DNA from: Komagataella phaffii GS115
Lineage: Eukaryota; Ascomycota; Pichiomycetes; Pichiales; Pichiaceae
Length of the DNA stretch: 64,000 bases
Reading direction: 5' to 3'
Assembly (NCBI RefSeq): GCF_000027005.1
Contig: NC_012963.1
Span: 1,922,001-1,986,000 of the forward strand
In this document: positions 49,801 through 58,655 of the stretch, piece by piece
Layout of the letters: every line of letters begins with the position of its first letter
Numbering within the stretch: the stretch's first letter is position 1
The notes under the pieces: model-generated
Seen by the model: only the letters and a program-made list of their open reading frames with translations
Told to the model about the DNA's origin: nothing
Databases searched by the model: none
Made by a program: the position numbers and the translations under genes

Positions 49801-50931
49801 ATGTTATCTCCAGTATCACAAAACTACCAATCAAGCACAACTCTTTTGACGACAGGCAATACAGCCCACTCAGCTATGCTAGAGAGCTATCAGAACATGA
49901 ACCAAATCGAACAGAGCGGACCCATTGATTGCAGTTCCTTGAAATTGGGGTCCCGAAAGTCCGCTCTGGCTATAATCCAGGCAGAAATCGTCCGCCAATT
50001 GATATTGAAAGAATACCCTGAATTGGAGACGAAGTTGGTCAGTGTGTCCACCCTGGGGGACCAAGTCCAGAATAAAGCACTTTTCACGTTTGGAGGAAAA
50101 TCTTTGTGGACCAAAGAACTTGAGATGTTGTTGTTGGAGAGTGTGGGAGGATTTGACCAAATAGACATGATTGTACACTCGTTGAAAGACATGCCAACTC
50201 ATTTACCAGACGAATTTGAGCTGGGTTGCATTATTGAAAGAGAAGACCCTAGAGACGCTTTGGTCGTGCAAGATGGTTTATCTTACAAGTCATTGGCCGA
50301 CCTTCCAGAGGGAGCTGTGGTCGGTACGTCTTCGGTTAGAAGATCGGCTCAACTACTGAAGAATTTCCCTCATCTGAAATTCAAATCTGTTAGAGGAAAC
50401 CTTCAGACCAGACTAAGAAAATTAGATGATCCAGATTCCGAGTACTGCTGTCTCCTCCTTGCAGCAGCCGGTTTAATCAGGACAGGCTTACAACACAGAA
50501 TTTCAATGTATTTGAACGACGATGTGATGTACCACTCCGTCGGACAAGGAGCATTAGGAGTAGAGATCAGAAAAGGTGACCAATTCATGAAAAATATCTG
50601 TGAAAAGATTGGGCATAGAACCACCACCCTTCGTTGTCTTGCAGAGAGAGCACTGCTGAGATATCTAGAGGGAGGCTGCTCGGTGCCAATTGGGGTCTCC
50701 ACTATTTATAGCGAGGATACGAAGGAACTTACCATGAACTCCCTAGTCGTCAGTTGTAACGGTCGTGACTCGGTAACAGAATCAATGACTGAAGTCGTGA
50801 CTACTGAAGAGCAAGCTGAAGATTTCGGTGAAAGGCTGGCCCAGAAGCTCATAGATCAAGGTGCGAAACGCATTCTTGACGAGATCAACTTCAACAAGAT
50901 CAAAGAGATTAAGGAAGAGGGTTTACATTAA
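49801..50931 (+). CDS. HEM3: Porphobilinogen deaminase
   Basis: A 376-residue hydroxymethylbilane synthase of the haem pathway, joining four porphobilinogens. Core motifs: LGSRKSALAIIQ (near 49-60), 'VHSLKDMPT', VVGTSSVRRSAQL, VRGNLQTRLRKLDD and the cofactor-attachment loop GGCSVPIG with the dipyrromethane cysteine at C293. 'DDVMYHSVGQGALGVEIRKGD' is the standard C-terminal active-site stretch. The yeast enzyme is 327 residues; the extra length is an N-terminal extension of about 40 Ser/Thr/Gln-rich residues before the core. Later ATGs at 49876 (residue 26) and 49897 (residue 33) would give a more usual length, so the start is uncertain. The gene is followed by a gluconokinase-like gene after only about 180 bases. 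Confidence 0.97.
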   Translation: MLSPVSQNYQSSTTLLTTGNTAHSAMLESYQNMNQIEQSGPIDCSSLKLGSRKSALAIIQAEIVRQLILKEYPELETKLVSVSTLGDQVQNKALFTFGGKSLWTKELEMLLLESVGGFDQIDMIVHSLKDMPTHLPDEFELGCIIEREDPRDALVVQDGLSYKSLADLPEGAVVGTSSVRRSAQLLKNFPHLKFKSVRGNLQTRLRKLDDPDSEYCCLLLAAAGLIRTGLQHRISMYLNDDVMYHSVGQGALGVEIRKGDQFMKNICEKIGHRTTTLRCLAERALLRYLEGGCSVPIGVSTIYSEDTKELTMNSLVVSCNGRDSVTESMTEVVTTEEQAEDFGERLAQKLIDQGAKRILDEINFNKIKEIKEEGLH

Positions 50932-50987
50932 TGACTACCATTTATATAGAAAAACGCCTAATTGTATAATAGAAGAAGATTCTCATG

Positions 50988-50996
50988 TATATAAAT
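50988..50996 (+). promoter_or_regulatory. TATA box of the gluconokinase-like gene
   Basis: TATATAAAT about 120 bases before ATG 51114. It overlaps the furthest-upstream ATG (50985), which argues that this ATG is not in the mRNA. Confidence 0.5.
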
Positions 50997-51113
50997 TTTT
51001 TTAATTGTTATACATCCCACGGGAGCCTATTTTGGGGACCAGGATTCTGTGCTCGTCGGGGGGAGATGCCAAGAAATCGAGAGGACAATGCTGTCTTTCT
51101 TCCGGTTCAGTTG

Positions 51114-51683
51114 ATGAAATATATCGTTATTGTCGGAGGCCCCTGTGGCACAGGGAAGTCCACTGTAGCCCATGAGTTGGCTCTTCACTATAAAGACAGA
51201 AACATTCTACGAGACGAGAAGGAAGTATATATTGAGGGCGATTCCTTCCATTCACATGCTAATATCGAGAAGATGAGTTCTGGAATACCGCTAACGGATG
51301 AAGACAGATTACCCTGGCTCATCACTTTGGCACGGTATTCTAGCCAACAGTTTACTAAAGAGAATTCTGGTGATATTTGTTTCCTCTCATGCTCTGCACT
51401 TAAGAAAAAATACAGAGATCTGCTCATTCAAACAATCACCAAGATTAATCCAGATATTCATCCAATTGTTATTTTCCTCCATGGAGATCCCGAGGTACTC
51501 TACAAACGAGTCAGCGGGAGAAAAAACCACTTTATGAAGCCCCAAATGATCAAATCACAACTAGACACTACAGAGCCTCCAGACAGTTTTGAACTGTCTT
51601 GCATCCCCATTGATACAACCAGTTACAGCACGATAAAAGACGAGATAGACGATGTAATCGGCCGCCTAAATAAGTACCTATAA
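51114..51683 (+). CDS. Gluconokinase-like P-loop kinase (GntK family)
   Basis: A small P-loop kinase, 189 residues from ATG 51114, expected to phosphorylate D-gluconate to 6-phosphogluconate for the pentose-phosphate route. The Walker A motif is GGPCGTGKST, a few residues from the start. 'EGDSFHSHANIEKMSSGIPL' and 'DEDRLPWL' are the GntK substrate and lid signature, and 'CSALKKKYRDLL' and HPIVIFLHGDPEVL follow. The yeast orthologue is YDR248C. In-frame ATGs at 50985 and 51066 lie upstream. The first sits in a TATA box, and only 54 bases after the HEM3 stop, so it is unlikely. The 51114 start gives the usual family length; 51066 remains possible. Confidence 0.88.
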   Translation: MKYIVIVGGPCGTGKSTVAHELALHYKDRNILRDEKEVYIEGDSFHSHANIEKMSSGIPLTDEDRLPWLITLARYSSQQFTKENSGDICFLSCSALKKKYRDLLIQTITKINPDIHPIVIFLHGDPEVLYKRVSGRKNHFMKPQMIKSQLDTTEPPDSFELSCIPIDTTSYSTIKDEIDDVIGRLNKYL

Positions 51684-51813
51684 CCTACATAGAATTCTCA
51701 TTATGCTATTTCCCCCAACGGAAGTATGTGTTCCTTCTAGTTTCTTTCCGGACTCTCTCCTTGGGTCCGCCCAACAACCCCGCGTTTGCCCATCGCTTTT
51801 TCAACCAGCCTGC

Positions 51814-51829
51814 TCGTTTGTATCGTATT
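51814..51829 (+). promoter_or_regulatory. Sterol-response-like elements upstream of ERG10
   Basis: TCGTTTG (51814-51820) and TCGTATT (51823-51829) stand side by side, about 70-80 bases upstream of the ERG10 ATG. Both resemble the Upc2/Ecm22 site TCGTATA with small differences. Functional use is inferred from the pathway of the gene. Confidence 0.35.
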
Positions 51830-51847
51830 TATTAGCATACCCAATAA

Positions 51848-53104
<1,257 letters not shown>

Positions 53105-53217
53105 ACGACAAAAAATAATACCAAAAGGGGGCAACTTATCCACTAGATTTATTATTCATCGAAAGTTTTATATCTACCCTTTCAGCTACCTAATACTATG
53201 CTTCATCTATAAGTTTC

Positions 53218-54441
53218 TCAGGCTCTTCTCTTACGACTACCATCATCTTGTATTGCTCTTTTCTGGCCTATGTTTGAGTATTGTTGTGACTGGTTCAAAA
53301 GATTGACATCGTCCTTTTGGATCTTTCTGATTGGATACTTGACCTTAGTGTTCTTGAAGACATTCTTGGTTATTGCCGGTGACTCAGAGAACCAGTCATG
53401 ACTTAGAGCGCTATGAGCGCTCAGACGATCAGCCGGGTCATACTGCAAAAGGTTTGACAGTAGTCCTAAGCAGTTCTTATTCTGACCACCCATTGAATGG
53501 AACCATGCCGACAAATTAGGAGGGAAAATATTGAATTTGGACAATTGATGATATTCAGGATAATCTTTCAATGATTTCCAAGAGTGCACTGTTGGCGTAC
53601 CTAGAATTTCTATGATTTTTAACAGCTGGTTTTCTTGGAAGGGCAATTGTTTCTTATCTATCTTGGCCTCCTCACCTTTGAATATTGGCCTCAAAGATAG
53701 TAATTCGGCCAAGATACAGCCAACAGCCCATAGATCAATGGCTGGAGTATAATGCCTAGCTCCCAACAACAGCTCAGGAGATCGATACCAAATGGTGACT
53801 ACGACCTTGTCACCAGTATATAAGGTCTGCAACAAATTGTTGAACTTTCTGGCCAAACCTAAATCACCGATTTTCACTATTCCTTCACTAGTAACCATAA
53901 TATTTGCAGGTTTCAAATCTCTATGTATGATCCAATTTTCATGTAAGTAGTTCAAACCTTGCAAAATCTGAAATAAAATCGATTTCAGCATTTGTTCGTT
54001 GATGGGTTTCAAATCTGGGTGACTATGATGGTGAATAATTTGAAGCAGATCGTATTCGGCAAACTCACTGATCATGTAAATGCATTTGTTTTCCAGCACA
54101 ATCTCTGTCAAATTGATAACGTTTTCGTTCTTTAGTTCTTTGCAAAGTGATATCTCTCTGATTGCACTTTGAGATATACCAGTATAATGAGTAATTTCAC
54201 TGTCTTTGCTGTCAATTTTGAACTTTTTGATAGCATAGAATTGTTTCTGGTTATCCTTTGACTTTCCACTGGCTTTGAACACCTTTCCATACGTTCCAGA
54301 CGCTATGTATCCAAGAATGGTGTATTTGTCAAGCACAGACTCCCTTGATTGATCCTTTCGCTTTCTGTAAGGCCCAATGGAAAAGAAGTCATTGCTTGCC
54401 ATCCTCATTGGCTGCTGCGTTTGGTTGTAAAGACGATTCAT
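53218..54441 (-). CDS. SSN3: Cyclin-dependent kinase 8 homologue Ssn3/Srb10
   Basis: A 407-residue cyclin-dependent kinase of the Cdk8 type, the catalytic part of the Mediator kinase module with Ssn8, Med12 and Med13. ATP-binding lysine K72; the PSTAIRE-equivalent helix is SQSAIRE (90-96), near the S(M/Q)SA(C/I)RE of Cdk8. HRD is at 173-175 and the metal motif is DLG (193-195) in place of DFG, as in fungal Srb10. There is no T-loop phosphothreonine expected of other CDKs: '[20 protein letters not shown]' is the Cdk8 form. The C-terminal tail is basic ([14 protein letters not shown]). Length is shorter than S. cerevisiae Ssn3 (555), which has an extra N-terminal and insert. Start ATG 54441 is in a usual position. 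Confidence 0.93.
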   Translation of the reverse strand: MNRLYNQTQQPMRMASNDFFSIGPYRKRKDQSRESVLDKYTILGYIASGTYGKVFKASGKSKDNQKQFYAIKKFKIDSKDSEITHYTGISQSAIREISLCKELKNENVINLTEIVLENKCIYMISEFAEYDLLQIIHHHSHPDLKPINEQMLKSILFQILQGLNYLHENWIIHRDLKPANIMVTSEGIVKIGDLGLARKFNNLLQTLYTGDKVVVTIWYRSPELLLGARHYTPAIDLWAVGCILAELLSLRPIFKGEEAKIDKKQLPFQENQLLKIIEILGTPTVHSWKSLKDYPEYHQLSKFNIFPPNLSAWFHSMGGQNKNCLGLLSNLLQYDPADRLSAHSALSHDWFSESPAITKNVFKNTKVKYPIRKIQKDDVNLLNQSQQYSNIGQKRAIQDDGSRKRRA

Positions 54442-54649
54442 TTTGTGATTTTATTGTGGCTGGGCAGACTGAATTCAGTACTCGAAGAAGCGATAAATGA
54501 TAAACTGTCAAAATGACGAGGTCACAGCCGACAACTGACACCTGACACCCAATGACAAAATCCACCAGTATAAAACAATCAGGAGCTAACTTGATCATTA
54601 TAAAGCACCCTATTACTCTATTTATTTACAAAATCGAATTAGTACATTA

Positions 54650-55330
54650 TCAGAGTCTGGGTTTTTCCAGAGATTTTTTCTGACTCTTTTTCAATTCATC
54701 CATTTCCCAAAGTTCCTTCTTTCCTTGCTTCTTTTCTCTCTTGAATAGTCTCATTATCGGGTTAACCACCCATCGTTCAAACCACGGAGTCAGCAGAAAA
54801 CAAAGGGGCACTCGGAATGGAAGTAACATCTTGGTCATTGCGTAGGCATTGGCACCACTCATGATCAGTTTAGTCTTGTCGAACAGTGATCCCAATCGCT
54901 GTTGGTCCATGTCGTTCAGCTTTTTGGAAATAATCTCTGTACCTCTCGTCAGAAACTCTTGTGGTAAGTCCAGGGGAATCCAGTCGTATTTCATCATCAG
55001 ATACCAGAATGATATGAATGGTACAATAGCTGTTATTTCATGCAGAATGACAAACGACACTCCAAACTTGACTGGCGAAGTAATGAATTCTCCTATATAA
55101 GGTCTGAAAAATCTTGGGCATCTTCTGTAGTACTTGTTCTGCATCAAACGTTCTTCATTGGAGACTGGTTTAACCTCACTAGGTGGCTCCTTTGTCTCTT
55201 GTGGTGGAGTCGTTTTCTTGTACAGAAGAAGACAACTTGGAGACAAGGAGAAAGGTCTTGTGAGTGGCGGCCGGGAGCATCCAGCTCTACGTAATAAAGG
55301 CAGGTGTACGCGTGGAGTCAACATCATCAT
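54650..55330 (-). CDS. Mitochondrial membrane protein, uncharacterised family
   Basis: A 226-residue protein with an Arg-rich, acid-free N-terminus (residues 1-35, with a Ser/Pro-rich end) that should be a mitochondrial presequence. A conserved-looking central region follows: 'RFFRPYIGEFITSPVKFG' then a membrane segment at about 88-113 (FVILHEITAIVPFISFWYLM), in which the charged pair H-E-I-T inside the membrane helix is distinctive. A second hydrophobic segment lies at about 157-183. The last 35 residues are Lys-rich. I recall similar 'LHE-T-A-x-P' proteins in fungal mitochondria but cannot name the family with confidence, so no symbol is given. Function unknown. Confidence 0.7.
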   Translation of the reverse strand: MMMLTPRVHLPLLRRAGCSRPPLTRPFSLSPSCLLLYKKTTPPQETKEPPSEVKPVSNEERLMQNKYYRRCPRFFRPYIGEFITSPVKFGVSFVILHEITAIVPFISFWYLMMKYDWIPLDLPQEFLTRGTEIISKKLNDMDQQRLGSLFDKTKLIMSGANAYAMTKMLLPFRVPLCFLLTPWFERWVVNPIMRLFKREKKQGKKELWEMDELKKSQKKSLEKPRL

Positions 55331-55913
55331 TGCGCTTGCTCGGTATCAGAGGAGAGAGTTTGAAGACCGTTTGAGATTTTCTCGATTTGAACTTTGAGGT
55401 TTGGTGTCATGGCAGGGCGAAACTCTTCAACAAAAATAAGAGACGTCGGAATGGAGCTGTCGTGTGAGTAAAACGGGATACATTCAGGTCACGATGATGC
55501 CCTCCCAAAAGAACTTTCCTGAAATGTGGTAACTTCATTTAGTCTTAAGGTGTCCATAAGAGCATGATGTAGTGCTAGCTACCAGCTAGCCCTCCATAGA
55601 AAGATGCAATATGCTTACAATGTTATATACCAAGTGGAGAAAGGCACTTTTACTTCTCTCTACACCCTTCAAATCCCATTTGCCACCTTCTTACACGTCG
55701 AACAGTCCCAAGTGACACACAGTCTCATCATCTATATTTTCGCGTTGATCCATACATTTATGCGTGAAATAATTCTTTCTTCTCCTAATAATCACTAGCA
55801 AGTATTATCTTTATTGAATAGAGTACTTGAAAGTCGATTTTCAATCCAGCATCTACTGCCACTTTTAATTGTCACTCCTTTTTCATCGTTATTGCCAGCC
55901 TGGATTGTTATTC
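55331..55913. promoter_or_regulatory. Intergenic region upstream of the Pcl-type cyclin gene
   Basis: Contains a perfect 17-base inverted repeat GCTAGCT-ACC-AGCTAGC at 55574-55590 and a TTTCGCG (reversed CGCGAAA, an SCB variant) at 55738-55744, about 170 bases before the cyclin ATG. An ACGCGT lies farther left at 55308-55313, inside the adjacent gene. The 64-codon frame at 55604-55798 is not called. Confidence 0.45.
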
Positions 55914-56651
55914 ATGGTAGTTTCCTCAGGTATTCAACTCCCTTACTTTACTACGAACTCAGCTTCTATTGAACCTACACACACAAAAAACACGAGAACC
56001 TTCAAATTGAATAACTCAAATAAGTCTGAGGTAAAGAACTTTCTTGCTGAGTCAGAGTCGGGATCCAGCTCTGCTAGTGATGAAAGCGCTTTACCAGACC
56101 TGGTCTACGACGATAATGATATCAACAGTTACAAATATAAAGAAAAGAGCTTTCTGATCAGCGTCATCGTTTCTTATGTCTCAAAAACCTTAGCAGATTT
56201 GTTTTCAATTTCTTTGGAAAACTCAACTTGTCGTTGTGGTTGTGTTGATTATAGTACACTGAGACTTTTCATCACAGAAATAGTACGGAGGAGTCAAACT
56301 TCTCTACACGGATTCAAAATGTCAACGATATACCTGCTCAGATTTCATCAAGTTTTGCAGTACATGTCCGAGCACTACGTGGTCCCAGATTCGTTGTGTT
56401 TGAAGATAATTGCCCTCTGTTCTTTCATGCTAACCTCAACAAACATTAGTAATCAACCAGTGGATTTCAATCATTGGCAACTGATTTCAGGATTAAGTGA
56501 AGCTAGATTAAAGTCAGAATTCAGGCAGTTTATTGGACTTTTAACCGAGAATTATGATGACCACAAGAGCTTGGTCGTGACTACTAACGAATTTCATGAT
56601 CTAAACTTAAAATTAAAAGAGGCCATATGCGCGTGCGTTCAAGTCATTTAG
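55914..56651 (+). CDS. Pho80/Pcl-type cyclin
   Basis: A 245-residue protein with a single cyclin box at about residues 75-200, containing 'LRLFITEIVRRSQTSLHGFK', then 'YLLRFHQVLQYMSEHY', then 'CLKIIALCSFMLTSTNISNQ' and a WQLISGLSEARLKSEF motif. This is the Pcl family pattern (Pcl1/2/9 and Pho80), partners of the Pho85 kinase. The first 60 residues are Ser/Thr-rich and disordered. The closest S. cerevisiae member is probably a Pcl1/2-like cell-cycle cyclin, but I do not assign one. The frame opens upstream at a TTG (55869); ATG 55914 is the first ATG. The SCB-like site upstream would suit G1 expression. Confidence 0.75.
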   Translation: MVVSSGIQLPYFTTNSASIEPTHTKNTRTFKLNNSNKSEVKNFLAESESGSSSASDESALPDLVYDDNDINSYKYKEKSFLISVIVSYVSKTLADLFSISLENSTCRCGCVDYSTLRLFITEIVRRSQTSLHGFKMSTIYLLRFHQVLQYMSEHYVVPDSLCLKIIALCSFMLTSTNISNQPVDFNHWQLISGLSEARLKSEFRQFIGLLTENYDDHKSLVVTTNEFHDLNLKLKEAICACVQVI

Positions 56652-56687
56652 AAAGTATAATTATTAGTGTAAAATGGTCCTTATTCA

Positions 56688-58469
56688 TCAAACGTTACCC
56701 AAGCCTCCATGAATACCTCCAGCATTTGCTCCTCCTACACTGGCACCCTCATTGATGGTAATTTCTGGAGAAAGATCATTATGGATATTCATCACATACA
56801 TCGTCATTGACATCACAATTAAGTGCAGGCTGATGCAATATGCTAAAAACAAGTATCTGGATAGTTTGGTCGATAGAATAGCTCGGATAAGCGAAATGAA
56901 TATCCGTTCCATTGGAGAAATCCTAGAGCTAATCCTTTTGGACTCTGCCAACCTAAATTGTTCTATCGGATGCAATTTGTCTTCGTAACTTCTCTTGTAG
57001 TACTCTTCCGACTGGCTCTCCTTGGACTGATTCTTATTACTGTCATAGGATGACAAAAACCTGATTCTCTCGTATAATTGATTATTGTCTGAAGAAAGTG
57101 ATTGGACCTTTCTTTGAAGCTCAGAAATTTTGTTCAATTGTAATCTAACGTCTTTTTCAAGATCTTTGTTCCTTTGCTTAAATCGATCTCTTTGTTGTGA
57201 TACCATTGTAATCAACGAATTGTCCTGTATTGAAGTGTCCGGCCTGGCAGAAATCATTGAAATTGCATCCCATTTTTCCACACTAGTCTCCTTCTCCAAA
57301 TCCTGGTTTAACTGCTGTAACTGCTCTACTTGCTTTTGAGAAAACGCAAGCTTCTCTTCCAGTTCCTGAATTGAATTAACCATGTCCTCTTGTTTCGATC
57401 TGTAGCTAACCAACTCATTACTTAGCTTTTTGTTCTTGTTCAGTAATATATTATCAAGAGTTCCAGTCAACTCTTCCTCTTCACCTTCCCCTAACTCGAT
57501 TAGTTTAAGCACTTTTAAATCTTGTTTAATCTGCTCGTAGTCATTTTTCTCCTCTAAACTAGAATTCAAACGGGCGCACTCTTCTATTTTCTCGTTCAAA
57601 GCTTCTTTAGTTCGATCTAATTCGTCCTTCAAACTTTTAATGGCGTTCCGTTTATTCAACCTTTCTTCTTCCAGCTTAGAGAGATACTCCACACTCTCCT
57701 TTTCGAGTTCGGTGACCCTCTCCTGGTAGGCTTTGTCATCTTTCTTTGCTAATTCCTCCTTTAGAGAGTTGTTCAACCTTTCCAATTCAAGGATCTTTAG
57801 TTTATTGGACTCCAAATCTCTATTTAACATGTCATAATTGGAGTATGTATCATCATTATTTTGTCCTTGGCTGTTCTTTTTTAGCTTGGCATCAAGGGTT
57901 TCAATCACCACTTGAAGCTCTTCATTTTCTGAAGATTTTTGCTTCAGCTCATCCCTCAATTGGACTATTTCAGTTTGGGCTGTCTTAATCTGATCAAGAC
58001 TTTTCTCTTCCGTTTCCTTTATCTGTACGTTAAATTTTTCTTCCAATCCTTTCTTCTCGGAAGCCCAGTGTTGTTCTGAATGCCTCAGTTCTGTGGAAAG
58101 TTTTTTCACAGCTTTCTGTAATTCGGTATTCGTCTCTTGCTCCTTGCTCAAAGTACTTGTAGGATCCTTCAAATCCACCACTACTTTATGCAATTCCAAG
58201 AATGTCTGTACAACACGATTATTTCCCTTGGTCAAATCATCAATGTAGTTTTGATACTCCTTCAACAACGACCTCCATTGTGTCAATTTACGCTCATCGT
58301 CCAATTTCTTGAACTCCTTCGTCTTAAAACTCAACTGCTTTCTTTGATCCAAACTTGAAGACTTCGAACTTTCAATCTCTTTTGCCTCATCATCTACAAG
58401 CTTCTTAACACCCTGTAGATCGACAGCTTGCCACGCTTCAAATACTACTTGGAAGTCAGCGTCAGTCAT
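56688..58469 (-). CDS. COY1: Golgi coiled-coil protein Coy1 (CASP homologue)
   Basis: A 593-residue, almost entirely coiled-coil protein with one C-terminal membrane segment at about residues 536-558 (FLAYCISLHLIVMSMTMYVM) and a short lumenal tail. This is the CASP/Coy1 layout, a Golgi golgin involved in retrograde traffic. The start MTDADFQVVFEAWQAVDLQG and the 'LSRYLFLAYCISLHLIVM' anchor resemble Coy1. A conserved 'DIS'-like patch before the membrane segment (ISSRISPMERIFISLIRAIL) also fits. Length compares with 679 in S. cerevisiae. The end contains a Gly/Asn/Ala-rich segment. ATG 58469 starts the frame. Confidence 0.9.
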   Translation of the reverse strand: MTDADFQVVFEAWQAVDLQGVKKLVDDEAKEIESSKSSSLDQRKQLSFKTKEFKKLDDERKLTQWRSLLKEYQNYIDDLTKGNNRVVQTFLELHKVVVDLKDPTSTLSKEQETNTELQKAVKKLSTELRHSEQHWASEKKGLEEKFNVQIKETEEKSLDQIKTAQTEIVQLRDELKQKSSENEELQVVIETLDAKLKKNSQGQNNDDTYSNYDMLNRDLESNKLKILELERLNNSLKEELAKKDDKAYQERVTELEKESVEYLSKLEEERLNKRNAIKSLKDELDRTKEALNEKIEECARLNSSLEEKNDYEQIKQDLKVLKLIELGEGEEEELTGTLDNILLNKNKKLSNELVSYRSKQEDMVNSIQELEEKLAFSQKQVEQLQQLNQDLEKETSVEKWDAISMISARPDTSIQDNSLITMVSQQRDRFKQRNKDLEKDVRLQLNKISELQRKVQSLSSDNNQLYERIRFLSSYDSNKNQSKESQSEEYYKRSYEDKLHPIEQFRLAESKRISSRISPMERIFISLIRAILSTKLSRYLFLAYCISLHLIVMSMTMYVMNIHNDLSPEITINEGASVGGANAGGIHGGLGNV

Positions 58470-58655
58470 GGTGAAGTTGTATTTCGATGTGAGGGAAGAA
58501 AACAGACAGATGTCTCCAATACGATGCGATGCACACTACCCCCGCGATTACGTGACAACGGTATGAATTCGAACGGTCCATCTACAGAGAAACTCGGAAT
58601 ACAGCACACATAGGGAAGTTCCATCCTGTTACATTAGATCACATTGAAGAAGTAT

